From Paracoccaceae bacterium (GTDB lineage Bacteria > Pseudomonadota > Alphaproteobacteria > Rhodobacterales > Rhodobacteraceae), in NCBI GenBank assembly GCA_033344815.1, contig JAWPMR010000001.1, positions 4,450,136 through 4,514,135 on the forward strand: 64,000 nt of DNA, written 5' to 3'. Each line of letters opens with the position of its first letter. Within the stretch, counting starts at the first letter, position 1. This document shows, piece after piece, positions 17,997 through 27,261 of this stretch. Both the position numbers and the translations under genes were made by a program. The notes beneath the pieces are model-generated. The model was not told where the DNA came from and searched no databases. It worked only from the letters and a program-made list of their open reading frames with translations.

Positions 17997-18551
17997 TTAC
18001 GCCTGAACCGACTTCATGAAGCGGTCGCGGATCACAACAGGATCCATTGTGATCACTGGCAATTTGATATTACCGCTGTCACATTTCACCACGATGACGG
18101 TCATCTTTTTACTGTCGATCGCCGCTTGCAAAACTTCGCCGGTGTCAACGTCCTTGCAGGTTACGACATTTTCGCATCCGCAGGCTGCAGCGACGGCTTC
18201 GAGCTTGGTTTTCTTGCCCGCATAGGTCGGTTGATCGCCCGTGGAGCCATAAGAGCCGTTGTCGATGATCATCAGGATGTAGTTATCCGCCACGTTATTC
18301 GCGATCGTCGGCAGGGTGCCAAGGTTGGTCAGAACCGAGCCATCGCCATCAATGGAGATCACCGTTTTGTCTTGGGCCAGCGCCAAGCCAAGGCCGATGG
18401 AAGAAGACAAACCCATGGTACCCAACATGTAGAAGTTGGAGGGTTGATCATCAATCATGTGCAGCTCCTGGCTGGGCAGACCGATGTTACAGACGACCAG
18501 TTGGTCACGGAGGATGGGCGCGATTTCGCGCAGGATTTCAGAACGGATCAT
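17997..18551 (-). CDS. comE: Sulfopyruvate decarboxylase beta subunit
   Basis: A 184-residue TPP-binding half: GDGS at 69-72 and Asn98 in IIDNGSYGSTGDQPTY form the ThDP/Mg2+ motif. Together with ComD it decarboxylates sulfopyruvate to sulfoacetaldehyde. ATG 18551 overlaps the comD stop (ATGA), so the two chains are co-translated. Phosphonopyruvate decarboxylase is the closest relative, but that enzyme is usually one fused chain and no phosphonate gene is nearby, while hps genes are in the same operon. Confidence 0.85.
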   Translation of the reverse strand: MIRSEILREIAPILRDQLVVCNIGLPSQELHMIDDQPSNFYMLGTMGLSSSIGLGLALAQDKTVISIDGDGSVLTNLGTLPTIANNVADNYILMIIDNGSYGSTGDQPTYAGKKTKLEAVAAACGCENVVTCKDVDTGEVLQAAIDSKKMTVIVVKCDSGNIKLPVITMDPVVIRDRFMKSVQA

Positions 18552-19054
18552 TGGTCGCCGTAGCCTCCCCAGAAGGACGCATCCGTCAGGATCGCCACAG
18601 GTTTGTTGCACATGAAGGTGTATTTCAGGATCGCATCCAGCTCTTCCGCATCAGACTCTTTGTGGAAATGATACGTCGGGATCAGCATTTGCTGCAGCAA
18701 CGCTTTCGTGTGCACGGCCATTTCAACCTGACAGGCCACAGGCTCGCGCAACTCGCCGCGATATGAGATCAGCATCGGCAGAGGCATCCGGTAGTATTGC
18801 GTCAAGGTGGCCAAGGTATTGATCGTGACCCCGATGGCCGTGTTCTGCATGATGATGGCAGGGCGTTTGCCACCCATGAAGGCACCGGCACACAGGCCCA
18901 TCCCTTCGTCTTCCTTGTTGGAGGGGATGTGGAAAATCTCTTCGCGCGCTTCGACCTCGTCAATGACTCCGGCCAGCTGCTTGCAGGGCACTGTGGTAAT
19001 GAAATTGACGCCATTGGCGACGAAATCATCCACAATCTTAGTGCTGATGGACAC
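18548..19054 (-). CDS. comD: Sulfopyruvate decarboxylase alpha subunit
   Basis: A 168-residue pyrimidine-binding half of a two-chain ThDP decarboxylase. SNKEDEGMGLCAGAFMGG (45-62) contains the conserved Glu that activates the cofactor; PMLISYRGELREP and the C-terminal FWGGYG are family landmarks. The start is GTG 19054, with GAGGAG seven bases upstream and no ATG in range. It lies 46 bp downstream of the universal stress gene in the sulfonate operon and needs ComE for activity. Confidence 0.85.
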   Translation of the reverse strand: MSISTKIVDDFVANGVNFITTVPCKQLAGVIDEVEAREEIFHIPSNKEDEGMGLCAGAFMGGKRPAIIMQNTAIGVTINTLATLTQYYRMPLPMLISYRGELREPVACQVEMAVHTKALLQQMLIPTYHFHKESDAEELDAILKYTFMCNKPVAILTDASFWGGYGDQ

Positions 19055-19100
19055 GTGTGTACTCCTCGTGTGCGTGAAATTTGTGGTGTTGTATCTGATG

Positions 19101-19505
19101 TTATCGGATCACATAGACCGAGCAGGGCGCATGACGCACCACGCGGGAGGATGTCGAACCAAGGAAATAATCGCTCAGACCCGGTTTGTGCGATCCGATG
19201 ATGATGCAATCTGCACCGATTTTTTCGGCATAATCTGTGATCGTCCGCCCGGCGGGCCCATGGAGCATAACCGGTTCGACATCTGATGTCCCGACCAGCC
19301 GTTCGGCCAGTTTGGCTTTGGCGGCATCGAATGCCTGTTGGACTGCGGTTTCCGGCATAAACGCATTTACCGAACTGCTGGGTGTTTCATGTACATGCAG
19401 CGCAAGGATCTCACCGTCATCGCCCCGTAAATGGCGCGCCATGTCGAGCGCCTCTTTGCTGATGCCGTGATCCAAGGCCAGCGAAACGATGATCTTCTTA
19501 TGCAT
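19101..19505 (-). CDS. Universal stress protein (UspA family)
   Basis: A 134-residue single Usp domain: N-terminal IIVSLALDHGISKEALDMARHL and the C-terminal nucleotide-binding pattern IIIGSHKPGLSDYFLGSTSSRVVRHAPCSVYVIR (G-2x-G-9x-G-type). ATP-binding Usp proteins often accompany TRAP and osmolyte genes in this bacterial group. GAGGA precedes ATG 19505. Its place inside the sulfonate operon, between hpsP and comD, suggests co-expression, but no catalytic role is needed there. Confidence 0.88.
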   Translation of the reverse strand: MHKKIIVSLALDHGISKEALDMARHLRGDDGEILALHVHETPSSSVNAFMPETAVQQAFDAAKAKLAERLVGTSDVEPVMLHGPAGRTITDYAEKIGADCIIIGSHKPGLSDYFLGSTSSRVVRHAPCSVYVIR

Positions 19506-19543
19506 GTTGTGTCCTCTGCTATCTGTGTCAATTTGCGGTTTGG

Positions 19544-20560
19544 CTAGTTTGCCGGTCCCGCGTGTTCGGGGGTCAGAATTATTTTGGGCGCCGCGACCGC
19601 ACCAGCACGGATATCCTTGAAAGCAGCTTGCCCTTCCGCCAGAGGGCGCTCTTCAATCCAATCCAACGGGCCTAGGCCGCCATTGAATATTGCTGCTGCA
19701 GTTGCTGCGAAATCTGCTGCGGTATAGGTGTAAGTCCCGATAAAGGTGATCTCCTGCAAAGTCAGGCGGCGTACGTCAATGCCGCCGGTCCCTTCGCCAA
19801 GACCAATATGGGCAATCACGCCTCCCGCGCGGGCCAAGGCGCTACAGGTCGCGCGTGTCGCTGCGTAACCCACACCGTCAATCACGAAATCAACCGACCC
19901 GTCCTCCGGCATGGCGTCCTCGTCAGGCCCACAAACCTCAAACCCGGCGACATCAGCCAAGGTGGAACGGCGTAACTCGTTGGGCTCGACTACCGTGATG
20001 TCGCGGGCACCCTGCGCGGCCAGTGACAATGCAGCCCCGACACCAATTGCACCGCCACCGATCACGGCACATCGCATTTGTGACATGTCCCCGCCCAGCA
20101 CCGATCTGCCCAACCGCACGGCGTGCCATCCACAGGCAATGGGCTCTGCGAGGGCGGCACGTGAAAGCGGAACATTGTCAGGGACGGTGATGAGATTGCG
20201 CAATGGCATGGCCACGTATTCAGCAAATGCGCCCTCGCGGGGTTGCATCGAAATGATCTGGCGATTGGGGCAAAGGTTTTCGCGTTTCGTGCGGCAATAA
20301 TCACAGGTTTGACAAGCCACCAGCGGATTTATGGTAACCCGCCGGCCGTCGTCTGGTCCGCCTGAAACAATGCCTGCCGCTTCGTGTCCGAGCGTCAACG
20401 GGGAGGGGCGGCGCGCATCGTGTCCGAGATAAGCATGCATGTCAGATCCGCAGATCCCCGACGCGAGGACACGCACCAGTGCTTCGCCTGCGCTGGGTTG
20501 TGGCATTGGACGGTCCATGTAGGTCAGAACCTCGACGTCGGTATAGACAAGTGCTTTCAT
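19544..20560 (-). CDS. hpsP: Zinc-dependent medium-chain dehydrogenase, DHPS 2-dehydrogenase
   Basis: A 338-residue MDR: catalytic zinc residues Cys37 and His59-Glu60 (GHEAAG), structural zinc Cys83, Cys86, Cys89 and Cys97, and a Rossmann motif GGGAIGVGAAL near residue 165. In DHPS catabolism HpsP and HpsO oxidise and reduce C2 of the two DHPS enantiomers, which feeds the enantiomer used by HpsN. ATG 20560 overlaps the hpsO stop by four bases. The gene order hpsN-hpsO-hpsP is the basis for the name; general sorbitol-type dehydrogenase activity cannot be excluded. Confidence 0.78.
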   Translation of the reverse strand: MKALVYTDVEVLTYMDRPMPQPSAGEALVRVLASGICGSDMHAYLGHDARRPSPLTLGHEAAGIVSGGPDDGRRVTINPLVACQTCDYCRTKRENLCPNRQIISMQPREGAFAEYVAMPLRNLITVPDNVPLSRAALAEPIACGWHAVRLGRSVLGGDMSQMRCAVIGGGAIGVGAALSLAAQGARDITVVEPNELRRSTLADVAGFEVCGPDEDAMPEDGSVDFVIDGVGYAATRATCSALARAGGVIAHIGLGEGTGGIDVRRLTLQEITFIGTYTYTAADFAATAAAIFNGGLGPLDWIEERPLAEGQAAFKDIRAGAVAAPKIILTPEHAGPAN

Positions 20561-21309
20561 TTGGCCGTAAAGCCTCCATCTACAAAAAGGGTCTGGCCCG
20601 TCACATAGTCGGACGCTTTGGAGCAGAAAAACATCAGCGGGCCGTCCAGATCAGCGGGTTCGCCGTTGCGTCCGATGCAGGTTTGATCAGCGTTGCGCTG
20701 CGCCATCACCGGATCGGCAAAAACCGGGCCGGTCAGTTCGGTTCTGAAGAAACCTGGAGCAAGTGCATTCGCGGTAATGCCTTGCCCCGACCAAGCCTCC
20801 GCCATGGCACGGGTCATTTGCTCCACACCGCCCTTGGAGGCACCATAGCTGATGCCACCGGGAAAGGCGCGCCGCGACTGCAATGAGGCAAAATTGATCA
20901 CGCGCCCCCAGCCGTTTGTTTTCATCGCGGGCGCCATGGCCTGTGCCAGAAAGAATGGCGCAGCGAGGTTCAGGTTCAGCGTCGCGTCCCACCCTTCGTC
21001 GGTCACGTCATCCGCGTTTTGACGGGTGTTGATCCCGGCTGCGTTGATCAGGATATGAATGTCACCAAAGGGGATTGCGGCCTCACGCGCCACATCGCGC
21101 AGGCTGCTTCGGTCAGTCAGGTCCGCGGTCAGACACGCGGTTTCACCGGGCGTATCTTTGCTCCATTGTGCCAACTCTTCGCCACGACGCGCCAGCCCGA
21201 CCACGCGGGCGCCCGATCCGGCCAAAAGACTGGCAGCTTGACGACCCAAGCCACTGCTGGCGCCGGTCACGCAAGCATTTAGTCCTGATATATCGAAGAG
21301 TTGCGACAT
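20557..21309 (-). CDS. hpsO: Short-chain dehydrogenase, DHPS 2-dehydrogenase
   Basis: A 250-residue classical SDR: TGASSGLG (15-22), NAAG near 89-92, Ser142, Tyr155 and Lys159 (YGASK), and a C-terminal TLFVDGGFTAK. With HpsP it is thought to interconvert DHPS enantiomers through the 2-keto compound. It follows hpsN by four bases and overlaps hpsP by four, so the three are one translational block. SDR sequence alone does not give the substrate; the hpsN neighbourhood does. Confidence 0.78.
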   Translation of the reverse strand: MSQLFDISGLNACVTGASSGLGRQAASLLAGSGARVVGLARRGEELAQWSKDTPGETACLTADLTDRSSLRDVAREAAIPFGDIHILINAAGINTRQNADDVTDEGWDATLNLNLAAPFFLAQAMAPAMKTNGWGRVINFASLQSRRAFPGGISYGASKGGVEQMTRAMAEAWSGQGITANALAPGFFRTELTGPVFADPVMAQRNADQTCIGRNGEPADLDGPLMFFCSKASDYVTGQTLFVDGGFTAK

Positions 21310-21313
21310 GTTT

Positions 21314-22621
21314 TTAATCTATCGCTGAAAGATCAAAGTTTTCATGAGGGAAGTATTTATGAAGCCGCGCATCCGCTGATCGGGCATGGCCTTCCATGCC
21401 TTCGAGACGCGAAATACGCGCGGTCGCTTCTGCCACTGGCCTGGCACCATCTCGCGTGGCGCGCTGCCATGTCACGATCTTCATGTATTTATGAACGGAC
21501 AAACCACCGGTGTATTTCGCAGATTGTGAAGTGGGCAGAACATGGTTGGTGCCAGAGGCCTTGTCACCAAAGGCCACGGTGGTTTCTTCGCCCAAAAACA
21601 ATGACCCATAACACTGCAAGCGGTCGAGCCACCAAGGCAGATCTGCGGCCTGAACAGTGAGGTGCTCAGGCGCGTAATCATCCGAACAGGCCGCCATCTC
21701 TTCGCGATCCGCACAGACGATAACTTCGGCATAGTCGCGCCATGCGGCTTCGGCGTTGGTGCGGTTCAACTCTGGCAAATCCGCGATAAGACCGGGCACG
21801 ATTTCCATCACTTTTTCCGCCAAATCGCGGCTGTCCGTCACCAGCCAGACCGGCGAGTTGTAGCCATGCTCCGCCTGACCCACGAGGTCGGTCGCGGCTA
21901 TGAAAGGATCCGCGTCTTTGTCTGCCAAAATCAGACTGTCGGTGGGGCCTGCAATCATATCGATGCCCACGCGACCAAACAGAATGCGTTTGGCTTCGGC
22001 GACAAACTGATTGCCCGGGCCAACCAGAATATCGGCCTTGGGCAATCCAAAGAGACCAAAAGTCATGGCCGCAACGCCCTGCACCCCACCCATGGAAAGA
22101 ATGTTGTTCGCGCCGCAAAGATCCGCAGCATAGACAATCGCCGGATTGATGCCAACGTCTGGACGTGGTGGGGAACAGGCAGTGATGTGTTGGCAACCGG
22201 CGACTTTCGCGGTCGTCACGGTCATGATCGCGCTGGCAATGTGGCTGTAGCGTCCGCCTGGAACATAACAGCCCGCAGCACGGCAGGGGATTGCTTTTTG
22301 ACCGGCAATCAAACCCGGTACGATCTCCAATTCGACATCGCGCATCGTGGATTTTTGTGTTTCTGCAAACCGTCGAACGTTGTCATGTGCAAATGCAATG
22401 TCATCTTTGAGCTTTTGTGACACCAGACCAGAAGCTGCCGCGATTTCTTCTTCGCTCAGAAGGATACTGCCTTTGTAATTGTCGAACTTTTCGGCGTATT
22501 TCAGAGCGGCGGCATCACCGCCAGCTTCGATGTCGTTCAGAATGTTTTGAACTGTCTCACGCACGTCGCCTGCATCAGTCATCGCGGTCTTGGCAGCTTT
22601 TTTGAGATACTCACGGGCCAT
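21314..22621 (-). CDS. hpsN: Sulfopropanediol 3-dehydrogenase (histidinol dehydrogenase family)
   Basis: A 435-residue member of the histidinol dehydrogenase fold. Zinc ligands by alignment are Gln249, His252 (GQAEHG), Asp353 (FGDKASGTNHVLPT) and His412. HpsN carries out the NAD-dependent four-electron oxidation of DHPS to 3-sulfolactate, as histidinol dehydrogenase does for histidinol. No other his genes are near, and the operon encodes ComDE, which supports HpsN. It is the first gene of a seven-gene operon; two LacI-type operators lie 175-210 bp upstream of its ATG, and AGGAA precedes the start. Confidence 0.9.
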   Translation of the reverse strand: MAREYLKKAAKTAMTDAGDVRETVQNILNDIEAGGDAAALKYAEKFDNYKGSILLSEEEIAAASGLVSQKLKDDIAFAHDNVRRFAETQKSTMRDVELEIVPGLIAGQKAIPCRAAGCYVPGGRYSHIASAIMTVTTAKVAGCQHITACSPPRPDVGINPAIVYAADLCGANNILSMGGVQGVAAMTFGLFGLPKADILVGPGNQFVAEAKRILFGRVGIDMIAGPTDSLILADKDADPFIAATDLVGQAEHGYNSPVWLVTDSRDLAEKVMEIVPGLIADLPELNRTNAEAAWRDYAEVIVCADREEMAACSDDYAPEHLTVQAADLPWWLDRLQCYGSLFLGEETTVAFGDKASGTNHVLPTSQSAKYTGGLSVHKYMKIVTWQRATRDGARPVAEATARISRLEGMEGHARSADARLHKYFPHENFDLSAID

Positions 22622-22760
22622 CTATTGGGTTCCTATTTGTGAAAATCGTGCCGAGGGCATTTCAAAAGATCGGACGCCGATATGAAGCGCGTTTCCAAAT
22701 CAGTTTTGGACTTTGGGTAGTCACGCATTTCTGCATCCCCTCTAGCTTGGCTCCGGTCGC

Positions 22761-22776
22761 GTTTCCGCGGGGAAAC
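22761..22776. promoter_or_regulatory. Inverted repeat GTTTCC-GCGG-GGAAAC
   Basis: A perfect six-base dyad with a four-base spacer, 20 bp to the hpsN side of the main LacI-type operator. It could be a second regulator's site or a small hairpin at the 5' end of the hps message. Nothing else supports a function. Confidence 0.35.
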
Positions 22777-22795
22777 ATCACCAGATTTATGGTTG

Positions 22796-22809
22796 TGTAA
22801 GCGCTTACA
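22796..22809. promoter_or_regulatory. LacI-family operator, perfect palindrome TGTAAGCGCTTACA
   Basis: A 14-bp perfect palindrome with the central CG expected of LacI/GalR operators. It lies between hpsN and the divergent lacI-type gene (22908-23927), which is the likely source of its repressor. Confidence 0.8.
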
Positions 22810-22817
22810 TGGATTCT

Positions 22818-22831
22818 TGCAAGGGCTTACA
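22818..22831. promoter_or_regulatory. Second LacI-family operator, TGCAAGGGCTTACA
   Basis: Matches the perfect site at 22796-22809 in 12 of 14 positions. The two centres are 22 bp apart, about two helical turns, so two repressor dimers would bind the same DNA face. Confidence 0.65.
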
Positions 22832-22907
22832 TTTACCTCGTGTTAATTATCTAATACTTGCGTAACCTGCCATGTAACGTTCCATAAACCGCGCCATGGG
22901 GAGACCG

Positions 22908-23927
22908 ATGAGCAAAACGACTGCCCCAACTCTCGAAGATGTCGCGCGCATGGCGGGCGTGTCGACGGCCAGCATTTCGCGTGCCCTCAACGATCCGGAC
23001 AAGGTTTCCAAACCGACACGAGAGAGGATTGAGCAGGCGATCGAAGCGCTTGGATACACGCCCAATTTCGGGGGGCGTGCCCTGGCGTCAAGCCGCACAA
23101 ACACGGTCGGGGCAATCATTCCCAGCATGGCAAATGCCATGTTCGCAAGCGGCCTGCAGGCCTTTCAGGAGGTGTTGTCGGAATCTGGAGTGAACCTTTT
23201 GGTGGCCAGCACCGGATATGATCCGCAAGAAGAAATGCGTCAGATCAAGTCACTGGTTGCGCATGGTGCCGATGGATTGTTGCTGATTGGCAGCGAAAGA
23301 CCGCAAGCGACGCGTGATTTTCTCACCAAACGCCATCTGCCACATGTTGTCTCATGGTGTTTCAAGAAGGACCAAGATCAGCTTTTCGTTGGTTTTGACA
23401 ATAGACGGGCCGCCTATAATGCAACTCTGCAGGTGCTTTCCAAAGGCCACAGGCTTCTCGCGATGATCTGCGGCATGCAGCAGGGTAATGATCGCGCGCA
23501 AGACCGTTTTGCCGGGGTTCAAGCGGCGATTTCTGATTTTGGACACGGCGCCGAATTGGTCTGGGTCGGCGAAGCCAAATACCGATTGGAATACGGCGGG
23601 GACGCTTTCGCAGAGATCATGTCCGCCAATATCCTCCCAACGGCGGTGATGTGCGGCAATGACGTTTTGGCCGCCGGTGCTCTGAAGCGTGCACGAGACC
23701 TTGGCATTGAGGTGCCGGGCTGCGTTTCGCTGGTCGGGTTTGACGATATCGGAGTGGCCAGCGTCGTCACACCTCCTCTTGCCACAGTGCGTGTGCCTCA
23801 GATTGAAATGGGGCGCGCTGCGGCGCGTGTCCTCTTGGCACTACTGGCCGGTGAAGCGGGATTGAAAAGTGTTGAATTGCCCACCGCGTTTATCGAACGC
23901 AATTCCTTGTCCTCGCCCCCTCGTTGA
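22908..23927 (+). CDS. LacI-family transcriptional regulator of the DHPS operon
   Basis: A 339-residue regulator: N-terminal helix-turn-helix TLEDVARMAGVSTASISRAL with the LacI hinge (YTPNFGGRALAS), then a periplasmic-binding-protein-like sensor domain ending in GFDDIGVASVVTPPLATVRVP. ATG 22908 has GGGGAGA just upstream, while the alternative ATG 22896 has no site. It is divergent from hpsN and two LacI-type operators lie between them, so autoregulation plus control of the sulfonate operon is likely. In other bacteria DHPS genes are often beside a GntR-type regulator, so a LacI controller here is a variation. Confidence 0.85.
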   Translation: MSKTTAPTLEDVARMAGVSTASISRALNDPDKVSKPTRERIEQAIEALGYTPNFGGRALASSRTNTVGAIIPSMANAMFASGLQAFQEVLSESGVNLLVASTGYDPQEEMRQIKSLVAHGADGLLLIGSERPQATRDFLTKRHLPHVVSWCFKKDQDQLFVGFDNRRAAYNATLQVLSKGHRLLAMICGMQQGNDRAQDRFAGVQAAISDFGHGAELVWVGEAKYRLEYGGDAFAEIMSANILPTAVMCGNDVLAAGALKRARDLGIEVPGCVSLVGFDDIGVASVVTPPLATVRVPQIEMGRAAARVLLALLAGEAGLKSVELPTAFIERNSLSSPPR

Positions 23928-24037
23928 TGCGAACGACAGCGCGTTGTTTTGCGGGCCGCCTGTTATTTGCTTTTACTTGACAACCGGGGCGATCCGCTTT
24001 TTTGAGGGGTCAAGAAAACCCCGAGGAGGACACCATA

Positions 24038-25150
<1,113 letters not shown>

Positions 25151-25510
25151 GAAAACATGGAATTGGTTTCGGGCTGCTGGATACACTGCTGGACTATTCC
25201 TCGGCGGCGCGTTCAAACGGCTGTGGCTTCCGTCCGGAGGTTACCAAAATGCGCGCTTTTTCTGCCATTGCGGAAAGCGTAAGAACCCGGAATTACGACC
25301 AGTAATAGTGGCCGATAGAAAATGGACCTTCTGGAATTCTAACTCTGAACAAGGGGTTTGCCAATCTGGGCGACTGTAAGTGGCGCAGAGTTCAAGATCG
25401 AGGCGACTTAAGGTATCCCGCTGTTGTAAGTGCTGCGCGACATGATCGATTTACCAGCGTGAATGATGGATTGGACATCGCATAACGCAGCGCCTTGTCG
25501 CTGAACCACG
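25151..25510. other. Intergenic stretch between adhC and ureG
   Basis: About 360 bases where two convergent genes end. No ORF with recognisable content and no T-tailed hairpin were found. Nothing further seen. Confidence 0.5.
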
Positions 25511-26137
25511 TTATGCGATTGCAAGGCCCAGCCCGGAAACAGCCCGTAGCGCATCCAGAATGCTGTCAATTCCCGTGTCGTGCCGCAGCGCTGCAAAGAC
25601 AAACGGTCTGCCCGCGCGCATTTTCGTGGCATCCCTTTCCATGACGTCCAGTGAAGCGCCGACATGCGGGGCGAGGTCGGTTTTGTTTATGATCAGAATG
25701 TCGGATCGGGTGATCGCAGGACCGCCTTTGCGCGGAATTTCTTCACCCGCAGCCACGTCAATCACATAGAGCGTGACATCTGCCAGTTCCGGCGAGAAAG
25801 TTGCGCTCAGATTATCTCCGCCGCTTTCAATCAAAATCGCTTCGATCTCAGGGTGCCTGGTTTGCATTTCGGCCACTGCCGCGAGATTTATCGATGCATC
25901 CTCACGGATGGCGGTGTGGGGGCAGCCGCCCGTTTCAACGCCAATAATACGATCCTTGGGAAGTATTTGAAGGCGCATCAGTGCTTCGGCATCTTCTTGA
26001 GTGTAGATGTCATTGGTGATGACGCCGATGGAGTGGTGCACGCTCAAGGCGCGCGCCAAACAGGCCGTCAGTGTCGTTTTGCCAGCACCTACGGGGCCGC
26101 CGATGCCAATGCGAAGTGGACCGTTCAAACGTGTCAT
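25511..26137 (-). CDS. ureG: Urease accessory GTPase UreG
   Basis: A 208-residue SIMIBI GTPase: P-loop GPVGAGKT (14-21), the metal motif CPH in [17 protein letters not shown], switch region [17 protein letters not shown] and base-recognition NKTDL. UreG hydrolyses GTP to deliver nickel and drive lysine carbamylation in the UreC active site, working with UreD and UreF. The start overlaps ureF's stop by four bases. It is the last gene of the urease operon. Confidence 0.97.
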   Translation of the reverse strand: MTRLNGPLRIGIGGPVGAGKTTLTACLARALSVHHSIGVITNDIYTQEDAEALMRLQILPKDRIIGVETGGCPHTAIREDASINLAAVAEMQTRHPEIEAILIESGGDNLSATFSPELADVTLYVIDVAAGEEIPRKGGPAITRSDILIINKTDLAPHVGASLDVMERDATKMRAGRPFVFAALRHDTGIDSILDALRAVSGLGLAIA

Positions 26138-26775
26138 GTGCGAAATACCTTCGAGTATTGGGTTTCATGCTGCATTGCGACGATATCGCCTGCGAAACAC
26201 TGGGAGCTGAGGTTGCTGAGAGGTTGTTTTATGGCCTCATCTGCGGTGGCCTGAATGATTGGAGCGAGCTTGGCCAGCAAGGTCTGGCCTTCCGTCTGAC
26301 CCAATGGCACCAGACGGACAGCGGCGGAAATCAGATTGGCGGTGAATGCATGCAGATACATACGCGCTGTCAGATCACGCGGTATCTTTTGCAGGCATGC
26401 CGCATGCCCGACGGCGACCGGGTAGGTCAAGCTGCCCAGTTCGATGCCCCAGACGGCGTTGACGGTTCGGCAAAATGCCTGTCCCTGCTGATCGGTTTCC
26501 AGAAGCCTTTCTGCGCTCGTTGCAAAAGCGCGTGATGTTTCGTCGGCATGACCTATTACATTAGGTATGGTGCTATAAGCCGCTGATAATAATATAATAT
26601 CAGATTTTCCACCTCCCAAGGTGATGAGATCGCTCAGCCACAGATCGAGATCATGGATGTTCGATATCATTCCTCTGTCAATGGCTGTTTCCAAGCCATG
26701 CGAATAAGCAAACGCGCCAACCGGGAATCCCGGCGACAGCCATTGCGTCAGCGTCATAACGGCATCAGTGGTCAT
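26134..26775 (-). CDS. ureF: Urease accessory protein UreF
   Basis: About 213 residues, mostly helical. The N-terminus reads [21 protein letters not shown], the strongest UreF signature, followed by [16 protein letters not shown]. UreF docks with UreD and gates UreG. I set the start at ATG 26775, overlapping the His-rich end of ureE by 11 bases; an ATG six codons later (26757) would also keep the conserved part. The long upstream frame is a shadow of ureE. Confidence 0.92.
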   Translation of the reverse strand: MTTDAVMTLTQWLSPGFPVGAFAYSHGLETAIDRGMISNIHDLDLWLSDLITLGGGKSDIILLSAAYSTIPNVIGHADETSRAFATSAERLLETDQQGQAFCRTVNAVWGIELGSLTYPVAVGHAACLQKIPRDLTARMYLHAFTANLISAAVRLVPLGQTEGQTLLAKLAPIIQATADEAIKQPLSNLSSQCFAGDIVAMQHETQYSKVFRT

Positions 26776-27253
26776 GTGAATGGGTGTGTGTTGTCTCGGG
26801 TCCGTGTTGTGCGCCATGATCATGACCATGCGTACGGCCGTGCCCATAGGCACCCCCTTCCGGCGTAAAGGGTTCGGTAACCTCGTGGACATGCGCGCCA
26901 AGCTGCGCCAACATTTTTGCCATCACGTGGTTCTGCTGAATCAGCAGGCGCGTGTCCTCGATCTGGCAGGGCGTGTGACGGTTGCCAATGTGCCATGCAA
27001 TACGATGCAGATCCCGCCCCGTGATCTCCAGCAATGGCTCAGGCGCCGCCGCAATGCCAATCAATATGCCATCGGTTGTTTCCAACGCGTCGCCATGGGT
27101 CAGTGACATTGTCTTGGGCAAATCAATCAACACATCCATGCCGCCTTGCGTTGAGAGCATTTTGCGACGCAGGAAACGGGCGTCGTAATCAAGGGTGACA
27201 TAGTCTGTGGCCCCCTGCGCGTTTGGGACAATCTTTTGCGCTTTTGGTATCAT
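26765..27253 (-). CDS. ureE: Urease nickel chaperone UreE
   Basis: About 162 residues: an N-terminal peptide-binding domain and a C-terminal metal domain containing YHIGNRHTPCQ-like RIAWHIGNRHTPCQIE, whose His binds nickel at the dimer interface. The tail has many histidines (HGRTHGHDHGAQHG and HTHSHDH at the very end), typical of UreE that stores nickel. ATG 27253 has GAGG seven bases upstream and leaves an eight-base gap from ureC; a start at 27265 would overlap ureC. Confidence 0.92.
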   Translation of the reverse strand: MIPKAQKIVPNAQGATDYVTLDYDARFLRRKMLSTQGGMDVLIDLPKTMSLTHGDALETTDGILIGIAAAPEPLLEITGRDLHRIAWHIGNRHTPCQIEDTRLLIQQNHVMAKMLAQLGAHVHEVTEPFTPEGGAYGHGRTHGHDHGAQHGPETTHTHSHDH

Positions 27254-27261
27254 TGCCGACC

